33,698 nt of DNA, taken from positions 50,187 through 83,884 of the forward strand of contig JAJYSL010000002.1 of assembly GCA_021793595.1 (NCBI GenBank). The letters run 5' to 3'. The translations under genes were made by a program, and so were the position numbers. Source of the stretch: Acidobacteriota bacterium (GTDB taxonomy: Bacteria; Acidobacteriota; Terriglobia; Terriglobales; Acidobacteriaceae). A model generated the notes under the pieces. That model did no database searches and was not told the DNA's origin. It was given only the letters and a program-made list of their open reading frames with translations. The number at the start of each line of letters is the position of its first letter. Within the stretch, counting starts at the first letter, position 1. Of this stretch, positions 7,949-16,345 are shown piece by piece.

Positions 7949-8190
7949 GCGGCTCCGACTCTAAAGCCATCCTCGCTCAGCGCAGCTATCCTAAGACGGC
8001 TTCTCTGTCACAGGGGGTGACTGCGGTTGGGTTGACCTGCTGAAAGACAGGCTTCCGCGCTCGCCCGCGGTACTCCGTCGCCAGCGATCGACAGCCTCAG
8101 GGTCTGCAACGAATTTGTTGGCACCCCGATGGAAAAATCATGTCGTCAGCTTCGTCCCGAAATCGACCTCCGGTCTCCGCCGCCAACAAC

Positions 8191-8604
8191 CTAGCTGCGT
8201 CCCCAGAATCTCCAGTCGAGGCTGAAGCGTCCTCCACCGGCGAAGATCAGCGCGATAAAACCGGCAATATAAACCATCATCATTTCGCCATGATCCTGCC
8301 GCAACGCCAGGTGATGGACAAAGTAAAGTGCCACGCTCATGTTCACGACAATGATGAACGCGGCGAACCGCGTACCCAATCCCAACACCACCAGCAGCGA
8401 GCAGATTGCGTCCGACAGCAGCGCGAAGATCAGGCTGGCATGTGAACCAATGTGGACGGGGTTAGGAAAGCGGGAGGACATCCGCGAGAAGTGGGTGATC
8501 TTCTCCAGCCCATGCTTGAAGAACAACATGGCTCCCAACACTACGCGCAGCACAAGCAAACCGAAATCGCTTGCACCAGATCCTGATCCTGCAGATTTTG
8601 CCAT
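8191..8604 (-). CDS. DoxX family membrane protein
   Basis: A DoxX/SURF4-like integral membrane protein of 137 residues from ATG 8604 (a GTG at 8622 would add six residues and has AAGG close by, so the start is uncertain). Four hydrophobic segments are visible: FGLLVLRVVLGAMLFFKHG, a second around HASLIFALLSDAICSLLVVLG, a third around FAAFIIVVNMSVALYFVHH and a fourth around MMMVYIAGFIALIFAG. The first helix with its RxxxGxxFxxHGxxK pattern is diagnostic. DoxX proteins are linked to redox and oxidative stress functions, but this small version has no assigned reaction. The neighbours are unrelated single genes. Confidence 0.87.
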   Translation of the reverse strand: MAKSAGSGSGASDFGLLVLRVVLGAMLFFKHGLEKITHFSRMSSRFPNPVHIGSHASLIFALLSDAICSLLVVLGLGTRFAAFIIVVNMSVALYFVHHLALRQDHGEMMMVYIAGFIALIFAGGGRFSLDWRFWGRS

Positions 8605-8719
8605 GCAACTATTGTTGGACACGGACCTTAACGCGTCAACGCATTGCCTGCGGGAAGTTCCTCCGGCGGCAACAAAATCTTCGGCAGCATCTCTTGATTG
8701 GGAAGTCAGAGCGGAAGAT

Positions 8720-10096
8720 TTACTGCTGCATCATGGCGACACTCTTATTGCCTACGGTCTGCATCCCCTTCAGCGTGGTCAGCTCCGTCTGCACCCGCTT
8801 CCAAGCATGGGCATGTTTTTTGGTCGAAATCGGCGCATTCGGATCCGCATAATATGCCAACACGTCACGACGCAGCCCACTTGGAACCGGGCGGGTGGGC
8901 TGGGAGGTCAACCGGTTCAGCAATTCCGCATACGTCTTGTCGGTAAGCCTGTAGCTGCCGGGGCGCACCATGTCGCCGGTGTCCAGGTCACGATTCGGCA
9001 GGTTGAGCTGGTATGTTGGATCCTTCGCCAACTCCACCAGCATCCGCTCGTAATCGTGCATCGAGCGATTCACGCTCTCGATATACCAGCGATTCGTTTC
9101 CTCATTCGGGCCACGAATCGCCAGGTCCGAAATCGGTCCTATCTTGGGCACAATCCGTATCAGGAAGGCTATAAAGTGCACTTTAAATCCGGCCTTCTTC
9201 TTATAGTGTCCCCATTGGTTCTGCACTCCCGCCTGCGCCTGCCGGCTCGAAAACTCCTGATAGGCCGGGCTGTGGTCCACCGGCGGAAAATCCTTGCGAT
9301 GGATCAGAACTTCCGCATGAGCGAACGTCGGCAGCATCTTCGCCACCGCTGAATCGTAGCTTTCAAACGCCGGCCGAGGCGGCCCCAGGACCGAACGCAG
9401 CGATAATCCGTAGGTTTCAAAAAACGCCCGCTCCACCAGCTTGCGCGGAACTTTGAATCCTATTGCATGCATGTAGCCGACCGGCGCAAACTGGTGCTGA
9501 CTCAACTGCTCCACATCGTACGCAAACTCTGTCCGCACATGCGCGTACGGAGCTTCATCATAGGTCACGATCGGCCCATACTTTTCCCCCAGAGAGGGAA
9601 ACTCGATCGGTGTCGATGGATTCGTCGCCTCGCGATGACCATCGTTGTCTCCCACATAGTGCGACAGCGCGCCCAGCGCGAATGCATATTCATCCACATC
9701 GCGGGAGTCGCGAATCAGGTTGTTCACAAATTCGCCTGATCGCACGTAATGCGTCAGGTTGCTGAAAAATTGATGTCCGAAAGGGTAATACCCCAGGTCC
9801 TGGATGGTGGTCCCGCCGTAGGCGTAGCAGCGAGCCTCGCGCAACTGCGCTGCCGTCGTATTTGGAAACCGAGCCAGCAACGCGGCACGAATCGATCCGT
9901 GCCACGCCACGTCCACCAGGTCTTCATGCGTCAGGAATGAATAGGCGTCTGTCGGCTGCGGAAACATCCCAATCAACAGCAGCACAACCAAAAAATAAAC
10001 GAGGCTCAACTGTGCTCGCCTGCAAATTGTTTCCTGCCCTGTCACGATCTGGAAACTGTCTTTCCTGTTCGCTTTCGTTTCCATCGATCCATTCAT
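8720..10096 (-). CDS. Secreted zinc-dependent phospholipase C-like protein
   Basis: A 458-residue exported protein. A hydrophobic segment at about residues 30-50 (LVYFLVVLLLIGMF) precedes AYSFLTHEDLVDVAW, whose mature N-terminus matches the pattern of the zinc-dependent phospholipase C/S1-P1 nuclease-like domain. Further candidate metal-ligand positions are the His/Asp residues of GALSHYVGDNDGHRE and of HQFFSNLTHYV. The family (Pfam Zn_dep_PLPC) hydrolyses phospholipids or is inactive and structural; which applies here cannot be read. The C-terminal half is poorly characterised. The start could also be ATG 10084, four codons downstream. It is divergent from cyaY, with only 44 bases between starts. 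Confidence 0.75.
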   Translation of the reverse strand: MNGSMETKANRKDSFQIVTGQETICRRAQLSLVYFLVVLLLIGMFPQPTDAYSFLTHEDLVDVAWHGSIRAALLARFPNTTAAQLREARCYAYGGTTIQDLGYYPFGHQFFSNLTHYVRSGEFVNNLIRDSRDVDEYAFALGALSHYVGDNDGHREATNPSTPIEFPSLGEKYGPIVTYDEAPYAHVRTEFAYDVEQLSQHQFAPVGYMHAIGFKVPRKLVERAFFETYGLSLRSVLGPPRPAFESYDSAVAKMLPTFAHAEVLIHRKDFPPVDHSPAYQEFSSRQAQAGVQNQWGHYKKKAGFKVHFIAFLIRIVPKIGPISDLAIRGPNEETNRWYIESVNRSMHDYERMLVELAKDPTYQLNLPNRDLDTGDMVRPGSYRLTDKTYAELLNRLTSQPTRPVPSGLRRDVLAYYADPNAPISTKKHAHAWKRVQTELTTLKGMQTVGNKSVAMMQQ

Positions 10097-10140
10097 TCTA
10101 CGTGCATCCGATGTGGCGGCAATATTGGTACACTGGCTCC

Positions 10141-10476
10141 ATGCTTGACGAAACGACCTTTCGGCGCCACGCGGACAGCGCTTTGGAATCCCTGAAAAAA
10201 GCCCTCATCCTCGCCGAGTCCGATGCCGACTTTGAGGTGGAAGAACAAAACGGCGTCCTCAACATCAGCTTTGACGAACCCCCCTCCAAATTTGTTCTCA
10301 CTCCCAACACTCCCGTCCGGCAGATCTGGATTTCCGCTCTCTCCACCAGCTTCAAGCTCGACTGGGACGAGGCCGCTCAATCCTTCGTGTTTCCAAAAAC
10401 GGGCGAGTCCCTCAAACCGCTCGTCGCCCGCCTGATCACAGAATATCTAGGGAATGGCCAAGTGGTTCTCAGCTAG
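10141..10476 (+). CDS. cyaY: Iron donor protein CyaY (bacterial frataxin)
   Basis: A 111-residue frataxin homologue. It begins MLDETTFRRHADSALESL (helix 1, with acidic residues used for iron binding in the family), followed by DFEVEEQNGVLNISFD, FVLTPNTPVRQIWISA and FKLDWDEAA, and a closing helix LKPLVARLITEYLG. These match the frataxin alpha-beta sandwich in order. Frataxins bind iron and modulate iron-sulfur cluster assembly on IscS/IscU. The start is ATG 10141; the frame is open for 93 codons upstream, but that part would antisense-overlap the preceding minus-strand gene and is not frataxin-like. No isc/suf genes are adjacent. Confidence 0.9.
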   Translation: MLDETTFRRHADSALESLKKALILAESDADFEVEEQNGVLNISFDEPPSKFVLTPNTPVRQIWISALSTSFKLDWDEAAQSFVFPKTGESLKPLVARLITEYLGNGQVVLS

Positions 10477-10526
10477 ATCGCTGCGCAGAGGAATCTGTGC
10501 ATTCTGTTTTTCTTTCCGAATGATCA

Positions 10527-10572
10527 GGGTGCCCCGCTCAAGCCATCTTTGGCTTGTGGTGGATTGAAATAT
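10527..10572 (+). repeat. Short intergenic repeat, copy B (GGGYGCCCC family)
   Basis: The second copy of the element at 5695-5741. It opens GGGTGCCCC, then a clean 7-bp stem CAAGCCA (10539-10545) / TGGCTTG (10550-10556) with a TCTT loop, then a GTGGATTGAAA tail. It lies in the gap between cyaY and the DinB gene. The better-preserved stem here suggests that folding matters for the element. Confidence 0.6.
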
Positions 10573-10658
10573 CCGCGCTCCGCACCACCAGGCTAAGATG
10601 CGAATCTCTTCGCCGAAGACAGCATCCAAAATATCGAGGTTTGATACAAGGAGCGACG

Positions 10659-11153
10659 ATGCCCACCCGTTCGACCAGTCCAGATCATTCCATGCGAAAA
10701 GAATTGTCTGCGTTTCTGCGCGGCGATCAGGCCCATGTCAGCCTCGATGCCGCCGTCAGGAACATGCCCGCTTCCCTGCTCGACAAAAAACCCACAGGCT
10801 CATCGCACAACGCATGGCAAATGCTGGAACATATTCGCATCACCCTGCATGACCTATTGGAGTTTTGCACAAATCCAAAATATGAAGCGCCAAAGTGGCC
10901 CGAGGGTTATTGGCCAAAGCAAGAGTCGCCAAATTCGCCCTCGGCCTGGGATCATTGCGTCGCCGCGATCCACAAGGACCTGAAGGCCCTGGACAAACTG
11001 ATCCAGGATCCCAGGACCGATCTCACCGCAAACATTCCCTGGGGAGAAAATCAGAATATTCTGCGCGAAATTCTTTTAGCCGGCGACCACACCAGCTACC
11101 ACCTCGGCCAACTGGTTATGTTGCGCAAACAACTCGCCGCCTGGAAAGAGTAA
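10659..11153 (+). CDS. DinB family protein
   Basis: A 164-residue DinB-like four-helix protein. Two of the usual metal-ligand histidines are clear: one in MLEHIRITLHD (helix 2) and one in GDHTSYHLGQLV (helix 4, HxxxH pattern). The family includes DNA-damage-inducible proteins and thiol-dependent transferases (bacillithiol S-transferases belong to the same superfamily); the exact reaction is not visible. The start is ATG 10659, with AAGGAG at 10648-10653; the longer upstream frame is non-homologous. The bacilliredoxin gene at 23.5 kb makes a bacillithiol link conceivable, but that is inference. Confidence 0.85.
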   Translation: MPTRSTSPDHSMRKELSAFLRGDQAHVSLDAAVRNMPASLLDKKPTGSSHNAWQMLEHIRITLHDLLEFCTNPKYEAPKWPEGYWPKQESPNSPSAWDHCVAAIHKDLKALDKLIQDPRTDLTANIPWGENQNILREILLAGDHTSYHLGQLVMLRKQLAAWKE

Positions 11154-11342
11154 TGCGCCACAGAATGGATTGCGGTGAACTGAAAACAATTTCAATACGG
11201 TAAAAGAGTCGCCTCGAAATCGCTGCCCGATTGCGGTAACCGCCTCTTTGCCTGTCATCGAAAGATGCACCGACACAAGCTCTGCTTTGGCAGGCTTTGA
11301 GCATTTCGAAATACTCTCCACGCTCGCCTCGCCAAAACCAAT

Positions 11343-13226
11343 CTACTTGGTCACAGAATCCCCAGCACCATCCACCAGGAAAGGCGCATCCTCTGCATAA
11401 TTGTGCTCGACCCCCGGGCCTTTCAGCGTAAACCACACATCATATTCCCCGTTGGTCAGCTTCAGTTTCGGGTCGCCGAGCTGGATGGCCGCTGTCGCCA
11501 CAAAACTTCCGTCCTTCGCCGTCAGCCACGCCACCGGCACTTCCTCCAGCTTCGAACCTTGCCCATCGACAAGAACGAAGCTGCCTTTCCAGTCATGGGA
11601 CGGGCGATGGGCCTGCTTGCCGACGGGGGTGATGCGAACCAGGGTCCAGAGGACATCGTCGGGAGAAAATGTGTGGCTCGGTTCCAGCTGGATCGTGCAT
11701 TGGCCGGCCTGCAGATAGTTGGTCATCGACCCATGGTTGGCGGTTTGCGGCAAGGGAGGAGAAAAGACGCACGCTTTGCCGATCGCCAACGAACTGATCC
11801 GAACTGTTTCCCCAGGGCTCGGAGGCGAGACTGTAAATTGTTTCGTCGATCCAACCGTAATTTTTCCATCGGCATCGGCAGCGGCGATACGCAGCCGATA
11901 CGCACCGGCAGTTAGGTCCGCAGCGATACGCCAGATCGGCTCCGGAGAGGACCAGTTCAACCGGCCCACAATTGTCCCCATCATTAGTCCACTGTTGATT
12001 TGTTGCAACTGCATCGCCACTTCCAAGTGGGATGGAGGTGGGGTGGCGGAGGACCAGAACATTCCCGTGCTTACGAGTTGTGTTCCCGTATTGCCGTCGG
12101 GATGCGGGAAATATTCCATTTGCGTGCCAAGTTGGAGCGGCGACTCAGCATTCGAAGACGGCGATTGCAGCGCTCGGCGCAGCTCGACCGAGGCTTTGGA
12201 CAGTTCCTGCAGTTGTGCCAAATTGGGTGCCGCATAGAACGTGGGAGCGTTCACAATCGCATCTCGACGCCGCGACGTAATGGACACGGCATGAAGCCGC
12301 CCATCCATCTGCTTCGGGTCCAGATGCAGATCGAGATCGTACGCCGCCATTTGGTCCTGCTTGATTTCCTGGATGGTGTCCTGTGCAAAGTTGGAGATCC
12401 AGCCTTCAAGATGATCGTCCCGAGTCAGCAGCATCCATGGCCCAAAACCCACCGTGTAGTACAACGGGAACAGGCCCCGCAGGCGGCCGATTTCCTGAAA
12501 ACTGTCGGCGGCATAAATCACGGCGCCTGCGCTGCGAGCGGCAAACGCCACATCGCGGGCCTCAAAATTTTCGTACATCAACATATCGTTGGAGAAAACC
12601 ATTTCGTGGAAAATGTCTCCCAGCGACATGACAACGCGGCGGCCAGGTAAAACGCGCATACTGGCAATGGCGAGCGACGCCGTCCGGCGCCAACTGTCGA
12701 GATCGGTGTCGGCGGGGTTTTCGCTTCGAATCCTCTTTAGCTCGTCAATCACGGTGGCCATGTCGCGCGTGTAGGCGGTCTGCTCGCCGCCGTCATCCAG
12801 AATGGAAATGTTCCAATCCAGATTCGGCTTGGCCTTGAGACCGGCAAGCGCGTCGTCGATCGCGTCATTGCGGTATTGCGGTCCATCGAACGGCAGAATG
12901 ATCAGCAGGTTGGGACGGTCCTCCGGCTGTCCTGTCTTAGGGTTGATGGTTTGATCCCACGGGCGGGAAAGTTGAAAGCTGCGCGGTTTGCCATCCACAT
13001 CCAGGATCAGATCGGATGGTTTCAGGTCTTTGACCGCCACAATCGTCGAACGGTTAAAGACGTTGATCGGAATTCGCAGCGTTTGGGCCTGTTGCATGAA
13101 CTCCGGCAATGTCGGCTGCGTGGCGGGGCCAGTGTTCGTCTGTCCGTATATCGGCCCTGTAAGAACCGCACTGCAGACGATCCCAGTGAGGATTGCGAAC
13201 CATCCCTGTCGATGCTTTTTTCTCAC
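11343..13226 (-). CDS. Acidobacterial VWFA-related domain protein
   Basis: A 627-residue exported protein of the VWFA-related family that is strongly expanded in Acidobacteriota (TIGR03436 type). A signal peptide follows KKHRQGW (hydrophobic stretch ending around IYGQ, residue 29). Next come a short beta domain (VAVKDLKPSDLILDVDGKP), then an A-domain-like Rossmann region (LLIILPFDGP ... ISILDDGG ... GRRVVMSLGDIFHEM) that lacks a clear canonical DxSxS metal site, and then a long beta-rich C-terminal half. The function is unknown, probably extracytoplasmic protein interaction. The start is GTG 13226 with GGAG and GGAAGG just upstream. It is divergent from the molybdate operon. Confidence 0.85.
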   Translation of the reverse strand: MRKKHRQGWFAILTGIVCSAVLTGPIYGQTNTGPATQPTLPEFMQQAQTLRIPINVFNRSTIVAVKDLKPSDLILDVDGKPRSFQLSRPWDQTINPKTGQPEDRPNLLIILPFDGPQYRNDAIDDALAGLKAKPNLDWNISILDDGGEQTAYTRDMATVIDELKRIRSENPADTDLDSWRRTASLAIASMRVLPGRRVVMSLGDIFHEMVFSNDMLMYENFEARDVAFAARSAGAVIYAADSFQEIGRLRGLFPLYYTVGFGPWMLLTRDDHLEGWISNFAQDTIQEIKQDQMAAYDLDLHLDPKQMDGRLHAVSITSRRRDAIVNAPTFYAAPNLAQLQELSKASVELRRALQSPSSNAESPLQLGTQMEYFPHPDGNTGTQLVSTGMFWSSATPPPSHLEVAMQLQQINSGLMMGTIVGRLNWSSPEPIWRIAADLTAGAYRLRIAAADADGKITVGSTKQFTVSPPSPGETVRISSLAIGKACVFSPPLPQTANHGSMTNYLQAGQCTIQLEPSHTFSPDDVLWTLVRITPVGKQAHRPSHDWKGSFVLVDGQGSKLEEVPVAWLTAKDGSFVATAAIQLGDPKLKLTNGEYDVWFTLKGPGVEHNYAEDAPFLVDGAGDSVTK

Positions 13227-13422
13227 CCTTCCACTCCCAAGTACTATCCAAACATATTTGAGCGTTCCAGGTCAGCTCGCTGGATCGTTTTCCTCGCCGA
13301 CTAGCCCATCTCTCCGCATAATTTTTGGATGAGGGTCCCGATCCTTGGCGCTGTTTGCAAAGGCGAGATAAAAGAATGGCAGACTTGCACTCTATCCTTC
13401 CGGCTTTTCCATTCTAACAATT

Positions 13423-13463
13423 CGTATACTTTCGAAAACACAAGGATCGTATAATTTCGTATA
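13423..13463 (+). promoter_or_regulatory. Promoter and putative operator of the molybdate operon
   Basis: A perfect TATAAT (13450-13455) lies 20 bases before the regulator ATG. Three copies of CGTATA surround it: 13423-13428, 13448-13453 (overlapping the -10 box) and 13458-13463. The last two are exactly 10 bp apart, one helical turn, and the first two 25 bp. A MerR/excisionase-type HTH regulator is encoded directly downstream, so autoregulation through these sites is likely. No good -35 box is seen. The mRNA leader would be only about 10-15 bases, with no strong Shine-Dalgarno. Confidence 0.55.
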
Positions 13464-13474
13464 GACTGGTTTCC

Positions 13475-13876
13475 ATGGCAGACATCTATACACCCCGCGA
13501 TGCCGCCCAGCGTCTCGGTATCTCTTATCCCACCATCAAGCAATGGCTCTATCGCGGCAAGCTGCGCGCCGTCAAAACTCCCGGCGGCCATTACCGCATT
13601 CACCAGCGCGACATTGAGGCGATGCTGCATCCCGGAGCGCCCTCCACCATCAAGCAAAAAAAGCTTACCTCCTCGGTCAGCGGCCGCAATCAACTGGTCG
13701 GCAAGGTGGTGCAGGTCCGCTTCGACGGCCTGCTCGCCCAGGTCAAGCTGGCCATCGGCGATCAGATCGTCACCGCCGTCATTACGGCCGACGCCGCACG
13801 CGAACTGCAACTGCGCCCCGGCATTAAAGCCGCCGCCCTCATCAAGGCCACGGAAGTGATGGTGGTCCGTGTCTAA
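13475..13876 (+). CDS. HTH-TOBE molybdate-responsive transcriptional regulator
   Basis: A 133-residue protein with two domains. Residues 5-52 are an excisionase/MerR-type winged HTH (YTPRDAAQRLGISYPTIKQW, then GGHYRIHQRDIEAML), a DNA-binding module that reads short half-sites. Residues 66-133 form a single TOBE/Mop domain (RNQLVGKVVQVRFDGL ... AVITADAARELQLRPG ... ALIKATEVMVVRV), which in this fold binds molybdate or tungstate between subunits. It is therefore an oxyanion sensor controlling the modABC genes that follow; the modA GTG start lies within its last codons. Similar HTH-TOBE proteins replace ModE in several phyla. Whether it represses or activates is not shown, but sites over the -10 box argue for repression. 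Confidence 0.88.
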   Translation: MADIYTPRDAAQRLGISYPTIKQWLYRGKLRAVKTPGGHYRIHQRDIEAMLHPGAPSTIKQKKLTSSVSGRNQLVGKVVQVRFDGLLAQVKLAIGDQIVTAVITADAARELQLRPGIKAAALIKATEVMVVRV

Positions 13877-14642
13877 ACCGTTCCGCAGAATGTTTTTCGT
13901 GTGTGCTGTCTTTTTGCCCGCGCTGTTCGCCTCCGCGCAAACCAAAACCCTGCGCATTGCCGCCGCCGCGGACCTGCAACCTGTGCTTCCGTCCCTGATT
14001 CACAATTTCGAAAAATCTGCCGGCGTCAAGGTCGAAGTCTCCTATGCTTCTTCTGCGACCCTGGCTACGCAAATTCTGAACGGCGCGCCATACGATATTT
14101 TCCTCGCCGCCGACCTTGCTTTCCCTCAGAAAGTCGTCGCCGCCAATCTCGCCGAAGAGCCTGCACCCATCACCTACGCACATGGATCGCTCGTCCTGTG
14201 GGCGCATCGCGGTCTCTTTCACCACGGCCTCACGATGCAATCACTCACCAGCCCCACTGTTCACCGCCTCGCCATCGCCGATCCGATCCACGCACCCTAC
14301 GGCGCTGCCGCCATGGCCGCGATTCAATCCCTGGGCCTCAAGTCCGCACTGCAGCCGAAGATTGTCTTTGCGGAAAACATCGCGCAGGCCGCGCAATTCG
14401 GCCAGTCCGGCAACGCCGACTGTGCTTTGATTTCAAAAACTCTTGCCATCACCAAAACCATGCAGCAGGCAGGTAGATTTGTCGCCGTGCCGGCCAGCGC
14501 CTATCCGCCCATACTGCAAGGCGCAGTTGTTCTGCGCAACGCATCTGCCAAACAGACGGCGCTCGACTTTCTTCGGTACCTGCAATCTCCGGCTGGACGA
14601 AATCTGCTGGCGACCGGCGGCCTGGTGCCAGCAGCACAATAG
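13869..14642 (+). CDS. modA: Molybdate ABC transporter substrate-binding protein
   Basis: A periplasmic molybdate (or tungstate) receptor, 257 residues. A signal peptide MFFVCAVFLPALFASAQ follows the basic start. The mature protein begins with TLRIAAAADLQPVLPSL, then SYASSATLATQI and PYDIFLAADLAFPQ, which carry the main-chain and serine/tyrosine contacts to the oxyanion in ModA. The end, ALDFLRYLQSPAGRNLL, is the standard ModA C-terminus. The start is GTG 13869, overlapping the last codons of the regulator; an alternative ATG at 13890 would still keep the signal peptide. The overlap suggests translational coupling. Confidence 0.93.
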   Translation: MSKPFRRMFFVCAVFLPALFASAQTKTLRIAAAADLQPVLPSLIHNFEKSAGVKVEVSYASSATLATQILNGAPYDIFLAADLAFPQKVVAANLAEEPAPITYAHGSLVLWAHRGLFHHGLTMQSLTSPTVHRLAIADPIHAPYGAAAMAAIQSLGLKSALQPKIVFAENIAQAAQFGQSGNADCALISKTLAITKTMQQAGRFVAVPASAYPPILQGAVVLRNASAKQTALDFLRYLQSPAGRNLLATGGLVPAAQ

Positions 14643-14688
14643 CTGGTTCCACCCGCGCAGTAAAACGTAGCCACAAGAAACGACACCC

Positions 14689-15366
14689 ATGGACACCGTT
14701 GCACTGATATTGACGCTTCGCCTCGCGCTGGTCACCACGGTCATCCTGGTGGTGCTCGCCGTGCCGCTGGCCTATTGGCTGGCGTTTACCGATAGCCGCG
14801 CGAAAGTGCTTGTCCAGGCCGTCTGCGCGCTGCCCATCGTGCTGCCGCCCACCGTGCTTGGCTTCTATCTGCTAGTCGCCCTCGGGCCGCGCACCGCATT
14901 CGGTCGCGCCCTCACCCATCTTCTCGGCCATCCGCTCGCCTTCTCCTTCGCCGGACTAGTGGTTGGCTCGGTCATCTACAGCCTGCCCTTTGCTGTGCAG
15001 CCGCTCACCGCCGGCTTCGCCGCTGTCGATCGCGGGATGCTCGACGCCGCCACCACACTCGGCAGCGGACGCTGGGACAGAATGCTGCGCGTCGTTCTCC
15101 CACTCTCGCGCGGATCTCTGCTCACCGCCTCTGTGCTCAGCTTTGCCCACACCATCGGCGAATTCGGCGTCGTCCTCATGATTGGCGGCAATCTTCCCGG
15201 GACCACTCGCACGCTCTCCATTGCGCTCTACGATCAGGTGCAGGATTTTCAATACGCCCAGGCCAATCGCACCGCACTCTTTCTGCTGGCAATTTGTCTG
15301 GTCGCGCTGATGCTGCTCTATAGCCTGCGCCCGGCTCGAAATACAAGGAGCGGCGACCTTGTCTGA
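14689..15366 (+). CDS. modB: Molybdate ABC transporter permease
   Basis: A 225-residue inner-membrane permease. Five hydrophobic segments are visible (about residues 5-30, 42-65, 82-105, 140-165 and 195-215). The cytoplasmic EAA-type loop that docks on ModC is around LDAATTLGSGRWDRMLRVVLP. The short length and the start LILTLRLALVTT are typical of ModB. It begins 46 bases after modA, and its stop codon overlaps the start of modC. Confidence 0.94.
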   Translation: MDTVALILTLRLALVTTVILVVLAVPLAYWLAFTDSRAKVLVQAVCALPIVLPPTVLGFYLLVALGPRTAFGRALTHLLGHPLAFSFAGLVVGSVIYSLPFAVQPLTAGFAAVDRGMLDAATTLGSGRWDRMLRVVLPLSRGSLLTASVLSFAHTIGEFGVVLMIGGNLPGTTRTLSIALYDQVQDFQYAQANRTALFLLAICLVALMLLYSLRPARNTRSGDLV

Positions 15367-16162
15367 CGCCCCAATCCCAAACCCGCCCAACACTCCCTGG
15401 CTGACGGTCCATATCGAACACCGCTTCCACCACGACGGCGCCGGGTTTCAACTGCATCTCGCCTTCGCCGCCCATACGCAGCGCACCGTCCTCTTCGGCC
15501 CGTCCGGATCGGGCAAGTCTTCTCTGCTGCGCGCCATCGCCGGCCTGCTTAAGCCCGACGCAGCCACCATTGCATTTCATGGCACTACCGTCTGCAATAC
15601 CGCACGGAACAGCCAGCGACGAATTTTCATTCCAACGGAGAAACGTCGCGTCGGCCTGGTCATGCAGAACCCGGCCGTCTTCCCCCATCTCACCGCATCC
15701 GGCAACGTCGCCTTTGCGCTGCGAGGAAAAGATCGCTCCACACAAAAAGAAACGATCGCGCAACTGCTTGAAATTGTCGAAGCGGAATCGCTCGCCGCGC
15801 GCTGGCCGCGCGAACTTTCCGGCGGCCAATTGCAGCGCATCGCCATCGCCCGCACGCTGGCTGCGGAACCTGCTATCCTGCTGCTCGATGAGCCCTTCGC
15901 CGCCCTCGATGCACCCAGCCGCCAGCGAATCTCCAACAACCTGCATCAGTGGGCGCGCGAACGCGGCATTCCCGTCTTGACGGTCACGCACAATCTGGAA
16001 GAGGCCTTCACGGCTGGAGATGAAGTGCTCACCATGGAAGATGGCCGCATTCTCGCCCAGGGGCCCCCAGAGCAGGTTCTCTTCAAACAACGCGAACATC
16101 TCTTGCAAATGCTAAACGCAACACCAGCGCCTGGCTCGGTTGTAAGCATCCGTAAAGAATAG
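15359..16162 (+). CDS. modC: Molybdate ABC transporter ATPase, lacking the C-terminal TOBE domain
   Basis: A 267-residue ATPase. Walker A GPSGSGKS lies at residues 47-54, the Q-loop in VMQNPAVFPHLT, the signature LSGGQ at 153-157, Walker B LLLDEP at about 174-179 and the H-loop in LTVTHNLEEAF. It drives molybdate import with ModA and ModB. ModC proteins of the E. coli type are about 350 residues and end in a TOBE/Mop regulatory domain; here the chain stops soon after the nucleotide-binding domain. The start is TTG 15359, supported by AAGGAG at 15342-15347 and the overlap with the modB stop. A 140-base gap follows. Confidence 0.93.
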   Translation: MSDAPIPNPPNTPWLTVHIEHRFHHDGAGFQLHLAFAAHTQRTVLFGPSGSGKSSLLRAIAGLLKPDAATIAFHGTTVCNTARNSQRRIFIPTEKRRVGLVMQNPAVFPHLTASGNVAFALRGKDRSTQKETIAQLLEIVEAESLAARWPRELSGGQLQRIAIARTLAAEPAILLLDEPFAALDAPSRQRISNNLHQWARERGIPVLTVTHNLEEAFTAGDEVLTMEDGRILAQGPPEQVLFKQREHLLQMLNATPAPGSVVSIRKE

Positions 16163-16200
16163 CTTGTCACCCCGAGTCAAGCGGATCTAGTGAGTTTGCT

Positions 16201-16230
16201 TTGCAATTGTTGCGCTCAGTCCAGTATGCT
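16201..16230 (+). promoter_or_regulatory. Possible promoter of the broken lipoprotein gene
   Basis: TTGCAA (16201-16206) and TATGCT (16225-16230) are 18 bp apart, which fits a weak sigma-70 type promoter about 75 bases before the ATG at 16304. GCTA-ACTTGC-TAGC overlaps the downstream edge. The assignment is by eye only. Confidence 0.25.
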
Positions 16231-16345
16231 AACTTGCTAGCACATCGTGTAAGGCGTCCCCCCACCGCTACACACTGCATCTGAGATGAGTGGGAGCAGC
16301 TTCATGACTGGGATTGGCTTCGTGCGGCATCGGTGAGCGCGGATT

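Noticed and set aside
7949..8190. Possible tRNA or small gene between the NTF2-like and DoxX genes
   Set aside because: No cloverleaf, no T-loop consensus and no supported reading frame; nothing recognisable is seen there.
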